Of a DNA stretch of 64,000 bases, positions 21,429 to 38,200 are shown piece after piece. A program made the position numbers and the translations under genes. The stretch is taken from assembly GCF_040581485.1 (NCBI RefSeq), contig NC_090134.1:13507501-13571500 (forward strand), in the 5' to 3' direction. Source of the stretch: Linepithema humile (Eukaryota > Arthropoda > Insecta > Hymenoptera > Formicidae). Numbering within the stretch: position 1 is the first letter of the stretch; every line of letters begins with the position of its first letter. Below the pieces are notes generated by a model that saw only the letters and a list, made by a program, of their open reading frames with translations, did not search any database and was not told the origin of the DNA.

Positions 21429-23690
21429 AGTATTGCCTTGCGATTCACGAGTAATAGAGAATGTGGAGCTCTTGAAGCTGCTGATACATTACTGGGTATT
21501 GCTTTATGTGGAACTGATCCAAATACAACTATTAGATGGTTAGATGTTAATCGAATAAGATGTAGAAAATTGAAAACACGTAAAGAGATTGAAGCACTTG
21601 ACGATCAATCGACAGACATATTTTGTGAATCTTTGATAGATAATCACTATCCACAGAGACCAAAAGAACTAGAATATATGTCTCTTTATGAGTTTGCAAA
21701 ATGGTATGATATCACAAAAATCAAACCACGAAATGAGTTTGTTGAATTCTATAAAATAAATAATGGTTATCTTAGACGACGACAGCGTGGATATCTTATT
21801 AATCATTATAGATATAATGTTAATACACAACCGGAAAAGTATTTCTTTTCATTATTACTTCTGTTCAAACCGTGGAGAGAATTAGAAGAACTTAGAAATG
21901 GATGTGATACTTATGCAGAATCATTTCACAAGGTAAAACCATATTTAATGGAAGCATTACAATATCATGAAAAACTAGAAGAATTGCAAAAAGCATTTGA
22001 AATTGCTAAAGAGTTAGTTCAGCAATATTTAGATGAAGTACAAAAACAACATGAGTCACAGGATGATCCTGACAATCCAATAGGTGTTCAAAATATAGAA
22101 GCTGGTGAAGCGATGCAAGATTTTAAGGATCTCGGTGATAAGAATATTCAAGAAATCGATATATCAGAAATGATAGCGAAATTAAATATGGATCAAAAAA
22201 GAGTATTCGACAGAGTTATTACCACTGTAGAGTCAGATAATTCAATATTGCGATTATATGTTAGTGGAGAAGGTGGTACTGGAAAAAGTTATTTAATTAA
22301 AACTATTAAATGTTGGATAAAACAAAATCTAAAAAAAGATACTGCTGTAGCAGCACCTACTGGCATAGCAGCATTTAATATAGATGGTTTGACAGTTCAT
22401 AGATTGCTTCAATTACCTGTTGAACATGGTAATACTCCTAAATATAAACGATTGTCTGATCATGTGTTAAAACTTTTACGAGCGGAGCTTAGTGATGTTA
22501 TTCTTTTTGTAATTGATGAAGTATCGATGATATCTAACTTGACTCTAATGTACATACATCTTCGATTGTCTGAAATATTTGATTCCAATGATTGCGATGA
22601 TGGTTGGTTTGGTAAAAAACATATTCTTCTGTTTGGAGATTTGCTTCAATTACCTCCTGTACATGAAGATTCTGTCTTTGTAGATTTGTCAAAGGGAAAA
22701 ATTGATAAATATATCGGTTGCCTAAGGAATGTGAATTTGTGGACTACATTATTTGATTACGATGAATTGACAATGAATATGCGCCAGCAGGGAGATGCGT
22801 CTTATCGTGAATTACTGTCAAGAATTCGTATTGGTTTATTAACAAAGTCTGATTATGAAATTCTAGAAAATAGAAGAATATCTTTTAAAGAAGATTCCTT
22901 CGAGTTTAGATTAAATGAATTATGTAATTTTATTAATAATTTGCCATCAGACACCGTTTGTTTATTGCCCACTTGTCATATGTGTGATGTTTTAAATGCT
23001 GCAATGTTAAGTCGTATTGCTTCGAAAGAAATATTATTAATTGCTAAAGATACAATCGAATGTATTCCATATATAAAAAAGAAAGTATTAAAAGTGTTGG
23101 AAAAAAATGATGATAATTCTAAAACAGCTGGGCTTTCGAAACAAATTGCTATAAAAAGTGAGGCAAAAGTAATGATAAGGCGTAATATTGATGCTAGTTT
23201 GGGTCTTGTAAACGGTACAATTGCTAAAGTCATTTCAATTGTACAAGATATGTCTACCGGTTATGTAGAAAAGATCAAGCTTCTTTTACCATCAGGTTTA
23301 GAATATTTTATTGAAAGAGTAAGTGTTAAATTTGCGTTGATGGAGAAAGCATATGTTATTAGAAAACAATTTCCATTGTGTTTAAGTTATGGAATTACTG
23401 TTCATAAAAGCCAAGGACTGAGTTTGCAGAATGCTATTATGGACATAGGTAATTCTGTATTTAGTCGCGGCCAAATTTATGTTGCATTGTCACGAGTAAC
23501 ATCTTTAGATGGGTTGCATTTAATTAATTTTGACCCTTCATCTGTAGTAGCTAGTGAAGAAGCTATTATTGAATATAATCGATTAAAACAAATATACAAA
23601 CCAGAAACAAAAATAATTTCTGTTTCGAAAGAAAAGTATCGTAAAATAAAAGATGTTTCATGGATACAGCCAAAAGTGATTAGTTCTGTT
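21429..23690 (+). pseudogene. Helitron PIF1-family helicase (copy A)
   Basis: After the TGA the frame continues with LRFTSNRECG and reaches a PIF1/RecD-type SF1B helicase. It has Walker A in SGEGGTGKSYLI (about 22261-22300), Walker B in FVIDEVSMIS, LFGDLLQLPPV, NMRQ, and the C-terminal YGITVHKSQGLSLQNA and YVALSRV boxes. These motifs look complete. It would unwind DNA 5' to 3' behind the Rep nick in the nucleus. No stop is present within this segment. Confidence 0.88.
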
Positions 23691-24534
23691 CAAAATTCAC
23701 ATGAAATAGTTCGAAAAAATACTGCTTGGATCATCCATGGTTTCCAAAATACAAATAAGGTTTCATGTTATGCAAATGCAGTATTGCAATGTCTGTTACA
23801 TTTAAGTGCTATTAGAAAACAAATATTTGATTATGATAAATTAAATGTTTTAGGTACATTGATGCATCAATATGAAAACAAACTGCCTAACTTGAATACA
23901 TACGTAATACAGCAATGTTTAGGAGAATTTTTTTCAAAAAGCGTTAAACGAGATGTATGTGAATTTCTTATAGCTCTTTGTACAAAATATGATTATATTA
24001 AGTTTAATCGAACACCAAGTCATTTCTATTAAACGATGCAAAAGTTGTGATAATATAACGACTATTGTTAATAATAATATCCTTCTTTCAATTCCTGTAA
24101 ATAAATGTAAAAAAAAAGTTTTGATCTTAATGAGTTAATTAATGTAACGTTTTCTCATTGGTTTCAATTACACAACGAATCATGTGAAAATTGTACAGGA
24201 AATGACATATTATGTAAAAGTGAATTTACATTAACCAAAGATATAATTGTCATTCATTTAATATCAATTCAAGACGGTACATCAACAAAAACAAATAAGT
24301 TTACTTTGCTTGCTGTCCCAACAACTAAAATAACTATTGTTGGACAATTGTACAAAGTAATGAGTGCTATATTTCATCATAGATCATGTATCGAAAAAGG
24401 TCATTACACAAGTATATGTAGAGAAGGAATGTCTAACACTTGGATTGAAGCTAACGATGTACAAATTAGAAAAAGACAATGGCCTAGAGGTGCTAAAGAT
24501 ATCTGTATCATTTTCTTACAGAAAATTGATAAGT
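23691..24534 (+). pseudogene. Helitron C-terminal USP/C19-like domain (copy A)
   Basis: The Cys box is seen as HGFQNTNKVSCYANAVLQCL (about 23736-23800). It matches the Gly-Leu-Gln-Asn...Cys-Tyr-X-Asn-X-Leu-Leu-Gln box of ubiquitin-specific proteases. Zinc-ribbon-like CKSC and CENC follow, then a His box YKVMSAIF, GHYTSICRE and WIEAND near 24350-24460. A frameshift near 24000 and another in the A run near 24108 break it, and the last frame ends at TAA 24534. The enzyme class removes ubiquitin from proteins. Copy B holds the intact version. Confidence 0.8.
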
Positions 24535-24772
24535 AATTCCTGGTATTATTTCAGTTTTTGACCGTGTCCCTTGATAATAAGTGGTAAAAAGAATTATCAT
24601 ATAGTGCAATATTCTATTAAATTGTACTAAAATAAAAAAAAATAAATGATATCTATCAAAAAATTACCTTTTTAAAAAAAAGGTAAAAAAAAGGCGCCAA
24701 GTACACACGCTCTTGTCACAACCAAAACAAAAGTGTTGTTTTACCTTTCAAAAATTCTGTCGTATATATTAA

Positions 24773-24773
<1 letters not shown>
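24535..24773 (+). other. Helitron copy A 3' region
   Basis: There is no gene. A short inverted pair (CCTTTTT then AAAAAGG) precedes AAGGCGCCAAGTACAC at about 24694. This block recurs as the reverse complement at 56165-56225 after copy B. It probably contains the rolling-circle 3' terminus. Confidence 0.45.
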
Positions 24774-24805
<32 letters not shown>

Positions 24806-25197
24806 TTGTAAAGAATACACAAATAAAATTATTAACACATGCGATCAAGAATTAAGTTTTTGTATCCTAATTATAAATTCAATCAAATTAAAATGTTGTC
24901 TTTAGTAAATTAAACTTTTGTCCTTTTTCATTTAACCACACCCTCCTCGTTCGTCATCCCCTCACACCTTCCCTCTCAAATTGCGCACAAAGGTTCCGTC
25001 CCGGGTAATAGGGATTCAATTCCTTGACCCAAAAAGGGAACCACAAGCGGTTGACTTGTTGACGGAATAAAAACGACTCTTCCAGTCGCTGACCCGTCGC
25101 AAGTCCTAAACGTGCCGCTCGGCTCGTGCGGTCAGGCCCGTTTACGTCGATCGCCGAGCCCAACGAAAAAATTCTACATCTATCAGGACATAACAAT
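24774..25197 (-). mobile_element. Fragment of LTR-like element (inverted duplicate)
   Basis: This is the reverse complement of the first ~430 bp of the LTR-like element at 30205. It ends with ATCAGGACATAACA at about 25184-25197, then the same AT-rich flank, and is truncated in the (CA)n microsatellite at 24774-24804. Confidence 0.8.
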
Positions 25198-25284
25198 ATA
25201 AATATACGATCAAATATATTATATTATGTTATATATTTCATATTTTACATATGTATATAACATATTTCTTAAGAAATTACTTAC

Positions 25285-26187
25285 CAATTCAGGTGTATCT
25301 ATGAATCTTGGAAATGTGTCGAAGAAATTAGTATTTAAACAAAATTTTCTTCTGTACTGAAATATGTCTTTATGTTTAAAAATAATTTGTAATTTTTGAT
25401 CCTGTGTGGCACTTTTGAGAAAAAGAATAACATCTATTTCAGCTTGGGTTAAGTTTTCATTTTCATCTTGTGTAACGTTTAGATCGTTTCTATTGTTTTC
25501 AGAATCTTCATTACACGTTCTTTTTCTTTTTACACCTCTTTTTACATTGGAAAACCTATTTGCTAAATAGCCTGTTTTAGTTTTTGGATCGTAAAAAGAT
25601 TCCTAAAAAGCAATAAACAATAAATGTAAAAAAATTTTATCTAAAATTATAGAATATTTCAATACTGTTTAAAAAATGTGCTTTGTATTTACATAGCCTA
25701 ATGCAGTTTCCGGATCTCGTAATTTTGGGAAAATTTCTACTATAATTTTGGCAAACTGACATTTATCTAACGAAGTTAATGGACACTTTAATTTTTGTTT
25801 CAAAGTAAGCATTTGAGTAACCACTATGTTAATTATCCGTCTTCTACTTGTCTCACTTAAAAATCCCTTCGTATTATATTCTTCAAAAATGTCTTTTCCA
25901 CACGGATTCTCTAAAATAACTTTTCTGATGATCTAAAAATTATAATATAAGAGATCGTATTAAATAATCTATCTTTAAATATTTTTTAATATATTATAAT
26001 TATATAAAATAATAATGTTTTAATACTTTTTTTGTAATAATTTCTTCTTTCATTGATTCTTGTTGATGTAAAAATGATAAATTATGAATATTTTGCTGAA
26101 CAGGTCCTGGCGCTTCATCTTCTTCAGAAGTATCGGTAGTTAAATTAGAGGAAGAACTTGGTATTGGGGTTGTTGAATAATCTAAAT
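25285..26187 (-). pseudogene. Inverted duplicate of SAMD3-like gene exons
   Basis: Minus-strand exons 26027-26187, 25693-25932 and 25285-25602 mirror the right-arm exons 29213-29373, 29468-29707 and 29798-30115 with the same lengths and splice sites. A few substitutions differ, such as CCGTGTGG versus CCGTGTAA. Downstream exons are absent on this side, so it is a partial copy. Confidence 0.75.
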
Positions 26188-26245
26188 CTATAAAAAAATA
26201 GCCATATATATGAATAATAAGATTTATACATATGCATAACTTATA

Positions 26246-27306
26246 CAGGGTGTCCCAGACTTACCGAATAACCGGTTCAGGGTAGACTCCTACGTTGTTC
26301 TGAGACGAAAGTTCCTTTGGCAAAATGTCGAGGGTGTCATAATTTCGGCGTTACAAAGGGTGAAAGTTCTCCAATCGATGCGCTGAATTTTCCCGCGCTC
26401 AGGGACATCGCACATCAAAAGAGCCCCGTGCATCGCGCAACGATTGACTCGATCGAGCGCGTTCTTCGCGATTGTTCACGCATTCACTATTCACTGTTCA
26501 CTGTTCCACAGAAAGAATGGAATCAGATCCGCCGGAGACCTCGCCGACCAGTGCACGGGCGCACTCCGCGTACGATTTATCTAACCGCGTATCTCGCGTT
26601 AAACGCGCGACGCGTTTTCGCGTACGTGTGTGGCGAGGCTATCGTCGCATCACTTTTCGACACTTTTTCTTCGCGACATTGACATACGTATGACCGACGA
26701 AAAAGGACGGACCGATCGCTCACCAAATTGCACGAAATCACGACACGCGCGCGGAACTGTCAAGCACTAGCGTGAAGCGTCGCGCGCTCCCGCGATAGAG
26801 AATCGATATGAGCGCTGCGAGGTATGACCTACCGCGTCTTACGTCGATACGGAGCAATCGATACAAGATACGACATTTTCTTAAACAAAAATAAAATTTA
26901 CATTTTTAATAAAAAATTTAAATTATTTTTTATTAATTTAACATATTTAACATATTTATGATTTTTTAAACATTTAACATATTTTACAATTTGCCTATTA
27001 TTTACGGCGGGTGCGGTCAAAACGCTTTCCGTGCCGCGCGAGAGTACAACGCTCGTTTTCCGGAACGCAAACAAATTGTTTACGGCGTTATTCTACAACT
27101 GTTGTACCGCGTGCGAGAAACGGGCCGTCTGATACCAGATAGACATCTCAATGTCGTCGTGGAACGTCGGGCTCGTACGGTACACAACGAAGAGATGATC
27201 TTGCGTACGCTGAACGACAATCCAGAAATGAGTGTACGCGAGATGAGTCGCGAGGTCGCGATCTCGCGTAGTACTGTCCACCGTGTACTACGTGATAACA
27301 GATTTC
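26246..27306 (+). mobile_element. Mariner-type element, left (truncated) copy
   Basis: The TIR CAGGGTGTCCCAG begins at 26246 after TA. A G+C-rich subterminal region matches the right copy almost exactly up to about 26870. A ~110-bp AT-rich insertion follows (26880-26985). Then comes the transposase N-terminus (YGGCGQNAFRAAREYNARF, ISRSTVHRVLRDNRF). The coding part differs from the right copy at about one residue in ten, far more than the flanks do. It ends abruptly at 27306. Confidence 0.7.
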
Positions 27307-28164
27307 GCTGCGCAAGTCTGAAAATACAAAGTGACTCGTATATCGCGCGTTTACCAAACCAAAGTAACGTTTATCGTACCTATTTTACAATAGATGTCGA
27401 ACTGTCCACCGCCGCATTCGACGCACAATCTTGCCCGTCGCAGCAGACTTTGCTGTGCATTGCTTATCATCTCCGGAGTCACGTTCGCGAACGCCTCAAC
27501 AATTTTTTCCTTTAGTTCTTCGCGACTGTTGACGCGCTTACGATATACGTAACTTTTGATAGTACTCCAAAGAAAAAAATCAAGCGGAGTGAGGTCCGGA
27601 GATCTTGCTGGCCAATGCATGGGACCTCCGCGTCCGATCCATCGGTTTTCAAATTTTTCCGTTAAAGTAAGACGCGCCTCTCTACATGTATGCGGCGGGG
27701 CTCCGTCCTGCTGAAACAACATACGTCTACGTTGTTCCAGCGGCACGTCTTCCAACAGTATCGGCAAGTCATTTTGCAAAAACTGCACATACGATTGACC
27801 CGTTAGTCGCGCGGGCATTTCGAACGGACCGATCTGAAAGGGTGAGAAGGTGAATTCTCTAAACTTTGCTCGACCGATGAGAGTGTACTTACGATCGTGT
27901 CGTTCAGCACACCAGCCCACATATTTACGCTGAACCGATGTTGAAAATTCCTAATCCTATATTCCTTAGGATTTTCATCCGACCATAAATGGGTATTTCG
28001 CACGTTGAACATACCATCGCGCGTGAAATGCGATTCGTTAGTGAATAAAATTTCACGCGCGAAACCGGGTCGATCAATCTCACGATTTAGTATCCACGTG
28101 CAGAAGCGTAGTCTCGTAGCGTAATCAGTTGGCAGCAGATGTTGCACTCGCGTGAAATGATACG

Positions 28165-33102
<4,938 letters not shown>

Positions 33103-34725
33103 ATTAATTTTATTTCTATATTTTAACTGTATTATTATTGAATTGTACACTTATAAGGTACTCTGAATAAGTTATACTGATTAAAATAGAACTTTTTGGT
33201 TTTATTAATTGAGACATTCATTTTTAAGATGCTTTATATGTGTACAAATTGTACTTATGTTGGAAATTCAATTAAGGAATTATGTCGACATTTAAGAATA
33301 ATTCATTCTTTCTATGAAGGTTCACAATTAAATTTAAAATGTTGTTTTTTTGTCCTTTTATATTTAAAACTTATTCGGGATTTAGAAAGCATTTAGCTAA
33401 GTGTAAACTAAATGTTGAAGAAGTTTGTACTGTAGATGATTCAAATAATTTGACAGAAATTCCACCTAATTATAGTTGTAATACTGATAAAAAATTAAAT
33501 ATAAATAATAATAATAAGTCGAATACAAACATTAATAAGAATTTAAATATAGATGAAGATATAAGTACAAATATTCTTGATGATATTTCGGAAGATATCA
33601 ATAATAACTTTTCATTTTTTATACAAAATTTATATTCTTTTGGCATACCTGATACATCGATTGATAAAATATTGCAATGTTTATCTCAACTGATAAATTC
33701 TGTATTCGAAAAATTTTTGGATAATGTAAATGAATCAAACGTTATCTGTTGGGAAATTGTATCAACATTTTTTAATTCTTTTGATAGGTATTTAACAAAA
33801 CATAAACGTAAAAAAAAAGTACGAAAAATGTATGGTAAAACCAATAGAAAAAAGTTGTGGGGTTTGCATAAAACAAAAGTTTGATTAAAAATTAAAAATG
33901 TATAAAACTGTTCCTCTAACTTGCACATTTACTTATGTTCCAATTATTGAAACCTTAAAATTTTTATTTAAAAATAATTCCTTTAAAAAAATAATATTTA
34001 ATTCCTTCAATAAAAAGACCTTAAATTGTAGTACATACAATAATCTTGTAGATGGTGAAATGTATAAAACCAATAACCTTTTCCATAATTCAGAAAAATT
34101 AACTATTGAAATAAAAATATTTTTTGACGACTTTGAAATTTGTAATCCCTTAGGTAGTAAAGCTTTGTCTCATAAAATTGGGGGATTTTATTTTGTAATA
34201 TGCAATTTACCTCCTCATTTCAATTCTAATTTAAACAATATTCATTTATTAGCTTTGTGTTATAGTAAATACATAAAAGATTTTGGTATAAATTCAGTTT
34301 TGGAAGTAATTGTAAAAGATTTAAGAATTTTGGAAACAGAAGTTTTTACATTGAAGGAGTTGAATATCCAATAAAAGGAACTTTAGCGACATTAAGCCAT
34401 GACAATTTAGGAGGAGCAACGTTATATGGCATGGTTGAATCATTTTAAGCTAACTTTTTTTGTAGAATATGTCTCATGCATAAAAATTTTACTAAAGTAA
34501 ATTGCAAACAAGAAGATGAAACCGTGTGAGCTTCGGCGAACGCGGAGTAGCTCGCCGGAATCCAGGTTCGGTCGGTTGGGGATATGTCAAAAAATAAAGG
34601 CTCGTTTATAACAAAGTAAAGAAACAACGTTAATTAAGTAAGATGTTGAAATGACTTGCTTCAAATGATCTGCTTCAATGTTCGTGTGTACATGCGAAGC
34701 GTGTGCGACGCGAATTCGAAAGAAT

Positions 34726-35165
34726 ATACAAGTAGCGTAAAATAGAAAAGTATCGGTGCGATCGGTATAATAGCAACGGTGAAATAATTAGTTAAAGCGG
34801 CGTGGAATAATCGTAAAAGTATCGGTGAGATTGGTATAAGCGACGGTGAAACAATTATTAAGCAATAGCGAAATAGTTATTAAAGCGGCGTGAAATAAAT
34901 ACAAAGCAGTGTGAAATAAAGATGAAGTATCGGCAATAGTGAAATAATTATTTGAGCGAACGGCGAAAATAATTATTTAAAGCGGTGTGAAATAAATCCG
35001 AAGTATCGGCAACGGTGAGACAATTATTTAGGCGAACGGTGAAATAATTATTTAAAGCGGCGTGGAATAAATACAAAAGTGACGGTGAAATAATTATGAA
35101 GGCGACGGTGAAATAATTATTTAGGCAAACGGCGAAATAATTATTTAGAGCAACGGTGACTGAAT
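34726..35165. repeat. Degenerate GCGACGGTGAAATAATTATT repeat
   Basis: At least ten variants of a ~25-50 bp unit built on CGGTGAAATAATTATT and GCGTGGAATAA follow one another. Stop-free frames here are chance. Confidence 0.7.
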
Positions 35166-35414
35166 TATTAAAGTTCGACGTGAGGCGTCTTGGTGCGAGT
35201 AGCAAGAGCGCAAGCGCGGATGATCGTGTCGTAGCGGTTGGTACAACGCAACGCTCGTCGGTGAGTGCGTTCGTGGCGGTACCGCGAGTCCGTTCGATCG
35301 TAGATCGTGACGGGTCGCTCGACGGCGCGGATTGGTCGACGTAGTTTGCCCGCCGGATGGATTCTACGGATGAATCCCGGTACGCGGTAACGCGAGATTA
35401 GGAACAGGTCGTCG

Positions 35415-35710
35415 AGTACGCTCGACGAGAGTACGAGGACGCTCGCACTAGAGGCTTTGAGGCCGAATCTGGTCGGCGGACGTACGAGAACACTCGTACG
35501 AAGACGGATTTAGAGCGGCGACTCGACTAAGTATAAGGGAATGCCCTGTATACGAAGATCGATGCCCGGAGAAGCCGAGTACGCTCGACGGGTATACGAG
35601 AACGCTCGTATCAGAGATAGAAACGGTATCGAGGACGCTCGTGTACCTGGAATAAGGCATAGAATCCGAGTACTCTCGGTCGGACTACAAGAACGCTCGC
35701 AGCAGGATTG
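35415..35710. repeat. Degenerate ACGAGAACGCTCGTA repeat
   Basis: Short units of the type TACGAGAACGCTCGTA recur about seven times. Each is itself a small dyad (ACGAG...CTCGT), so the array is a cluster of mini-palindromes. Confidence 0.6.
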
Positions 35711-37238
35711 TTCGCTGGCTAGCAGCGAACAGAATCTGGTGAGAAGACGTACAGCCGGGCCTCTTTTATACCCGGCTGGCAGCCGATTGGCTTCGAATCG
35801 GCAAGCATCGGCGGTTTCGGCGGCGAGCCCCCCACAAAACGGAATTTCGGAACGGTCGGGTGTGGGGGATTTTCGGCGGTTGACCGCCGTTGTTACGATA
35901 AGAAGTTTATCGGCGCTCGATGCGCCCTTGGTGGACTACGGACGATGGACGGTCCGTAGCCGTAACGATGCAGCTTGCGGGCTGCACCGTTACAAAGATA
36001 TTCTTTTGAGAACACCTGAAAATTTTAAAAATCATATTCAACTTGCGATTAATCGTTACGACGATAGTGTATATGGAATTAAGTTACGCAGTGCTTTAAA
36101 TGATTTAGAATTTTTTAAATTTGGAATAAATTTATCAGTTGATATAATGCATGATTTTCTGGAAGGAATTTGCCAACTTGAACTTAAATTGTTTCTAAAA
36201 TTTTTAATACAAGAAAAATTAACTTCGATAGAAGAAATTAATGATAAAATAAATACTTTTGATTACGGTCTTCAAAATAGAGCTAATAAACCTAGTCCAA
36301 TCTATCTTAATAAAGCAGGCCATTTAATAGGTCAAAGAGCTGCCCAAACTTATTGCTTATTAATATTTTTTTCTTTAATAATCAGTGATATTACAAAAAA
36401 ACTTGATCATAGCACAAATTACAATAAATGGAAAGTAATTCTTTTGTTAATAGAAATTGTCAAAATAGCATTTGCTCCTATACTTCATAATATTTTGATG
36501 ACTGATTTTGAAAATCTAATCGAAAATCATCATAAATTATTTTTAACTGAATATAATACTCATTTAAGACCAAAACATCACATGATTACACACTTGCCAA
36601 CTGTTATTAAAAGAATGGGTCCTCCAAGACATTTTTAAACTATGAGGTTTGAAAGCAAACATAATTACTTGAAAGATCTTTCAAACAAATTAAAAAATTT
36701 TAAAAATGTTTGCAAAACTCTTGCTTTCCGTCATCAACAAGATATGCTATTTAAATGGAACAATTGCAATATTTTTGAACTTTTTCCTTTTTTTAAGAAA
36801 TGTAATGTTACTGCAATAGGAAGTACCACATATTTTAATGTTATTTCAAAGTTCTTAAATTTAAAATGTGATGTAAAAATATGTTTTGGAAATTCTGTCA
36901 AATTATTTGGAAATGAGATTGAAATTAATAATTTTATATGTACTTCTTTTCATGAGCATTTGCCTTATTTTTCTAAGGTAGTTTCTTTATTTGTATTTGA
37001 TTCAAAGCCTTATGCAGTGTGTCAAAGTTACAAAACTTTTTCTGTTTGTAAAAAGTATTTAGGGTACATAATTTTAAAAGAAAATGATAATAAATATTTT
37101 GTTTTTTTTTTATTACAATTAAAACATTTAAAATCATACAAGATGTACGAAATAGAAAGTACAAATATGTTAATTACAGAATATTTTTGTGTCCTTAGCT
37201 ATCTAAGTCTGTACATATATAAGATTGTATATGTATAA

Positions 37239-37493
37239 GGTTGTATAAAGTTGTATGTACATGTACAAGATTATATAAGGTTGTATGTACATGTATAGTA
37301 AAGATTTATGCAATATAAAAATAAAAAAAATAAAAATAAAAGTATATTTTATTCTTATTATAGTATCCTTTTCTAAAATACTTGCATAAAGTTGAATTTA
37401 TATATTTTAATATCCAAATATTAGGGAAAAGTAGATATAAAATATTTTAACGTTAAAATATGTAAGGGAGAGTGGATAACAGTGAATTACTTT
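37239..37493. other. A+T-rich 3' flank of the Tnp2-like element
   Basis: The phrase AAGGTTGTATGTACATGTA recurs around 37220-37300. No gene is seen. The BEL/Pao element begins directly after. Confidence 0.4.
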
Positions 37494-37811
37494 TGTACAG
37501 TCCGATTGTCTGTAGTAACTATGTTTCTTTATTTATTTGAATTACCGCCACGCCACGGCGTTCAAAAATACATATTAGTTAGCCGCATATTTTAGTTTCA
37601 TCGTCAGCCGTCGCGGCGCTGTATTAATCGTTTTACGTTCCTTCGTGCGTATGTAACGACGAGACGCATGGTACAAGAAACCACGTGTAAACGCAATAAA
37701 ATGTTGTAACAAACACATCGAGTAATTATTAAAAGGATTATTTACGAGAACCAGTAAAAATAAAAGAGAAAACGCGTGCCGAGCACCCGGCTAAACGAGA
37801 GCCGCATAACA
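37494..37811 (+). mobile_element. BEL/Pao 5' LTR
   Basis: It starts TGTACAGTCCGATTG and ends GAGCCGCATAACA. A polyadenylation-like GCAATAAAATG lies at about 37698. The retrotransposon promoter should lie in this LTR. Confidence 0.93.
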
Positions 37812-38200
37812 TTTGGTCCTTCGAGCCGGATCGACAGTCCGGTATACAAGAAGCCGGATCGACAGTCCGGTGTACAAGCAACAAAAAACACGTGTGGACG
37901 CACGAGTGACTAGTGCATACGATAACGAACGCGGCACATCGTATCCAGCACGAGCAGCGTGATCCATAATCAAAGAAATTTACGAGTACAGCGAGCAGTT
38001 GAGGACATAACCTAACCGAGTCAACGTGCGGTTAATCAAGGCAGCGAGGACACAAGGGCACGAATCACGTGGACGAAAATTCACCAGGCGATTGGCAGCA
38101 CTCGAGGATCATCAGGTGAGTCTCCGTCTTCCTTCCTCGTTCGCAATTCATTCTGATCCTATAACTTCCTATTGTTTTATGAGCGAAATAAACGGTCAGT
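37812..38200 (+). promoter_or_regulatory. BEL/Pao leader with primer-binding site
   Basis: TTTGGTCCTTCGAGCCGG directly follows the LTR and has the position and look of a BEL-family primer-binding site. A direct repeat of GCCGGATCGACAGTCCGGT lies at about 37828-37882. A strong donor-like CAG|GTGAGT occurs near 38115, so the leader might be spliced (inference). Confidence 0.6.

Larger units (their letters stand above)
17040..24720 (+). mobile_element. Helitron copy A
   Basis: The copy comprises the minisatellite, Ulp1-like domain, Lys/Arg-rich repeat, DUF6570, HUH Rep, PIF1 helicase and USP-like domain, all on the plus strand. Termini are not firmly placed. A 3' motif AAGGCGCCAAGTACAC near 24695 recurs, inverted, beyond the stop of copy B near 56170, so it probably marks the shared 3' end. 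Rolling-circle elements make no target duplication, and none was found. The copy is inactivated by stops and frameshifts. Confidence 0.7.
24774..27306. repeat. Left arm of a giant inverted repeat
   Basis: This ~2.5-kb arm is the reverse complement of about 28165-30640. It starts inside a (CA)n tract and holds, outward to inward, an LTR-like element end, three exons of the SAMD3-like gene and half of a mariner element. Exon comparison shows only scattered substitutions (about 98-99% identity by eye), so the arms are real sequence and not a copied read. The spacer 27307-28164 exists only on the right side. Confidence 0.85.
34525..35994 (-). mobile_element. G+C-rich LTR-like insertion in the Tnp2 gene
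   Basis: Read on the minus strand the segment starts TGTAACGGTGCAG and ends GAAGCTCACA, which fits TG...CA ends. It is much richer in G+C than its host gene. It holds two internal repeat zones and no recognisable protein. I found no clear target duplication (AACCG on one side, AAGAT on the other), so the boundaries are approximate by a few bases. A solo LTR is the simplest reading. Confidence 0.5.
33229..37238 (+). pseudogene. Tnp2-like (CACTA/EnSpm-type) transposase, broken
   Basis: The gene starts near MLYMCTNCTYVGNSIKELCR (33229) with C2H2 finger motifs, the second being YSGFRKHLAKC. It continues with WGLHKTKV, then IKIFFDDFEICNPLGSKALS and GGFYFVICNLPPHFNS. After an insertion at 34525-35994 come LSVDIMHDFLEGICQLELKL, RPKHHMITHLPTVIKRMGP and MRFESKHNYLKDLSNKLKNF. 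These are landmarks of C2H2-containing Tnp2-like transposases of insects and fish. Breaks are a frameshift near 33348, stops or frame changes near 33884 and 34370, the 1.47-kb insertion, and TAA at 36636-36638 inside GPPRHF...MRFE. Family placement is by motif memory and moderately certain. With the SAMD3-like gene upstream it forms a two-gene element. Confidence 0.68.

Noticed and set aside
26317..26682. 121-codon frame repeated almost identically at 28717-29082
   Set aside because: Both lie in the subterminal part of the mariner element within the two nearly identical arms, so conservation follows from the duplication. The frame matches no family and runs opposite to the transposase.
35541..36000. 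Apparent N-terminus of the frame ending at 36638
   Set aside because: It is a chance fusion of the G+C-rich insertion to the Tnp2-like transposase, which starts at about 35995 in this part.
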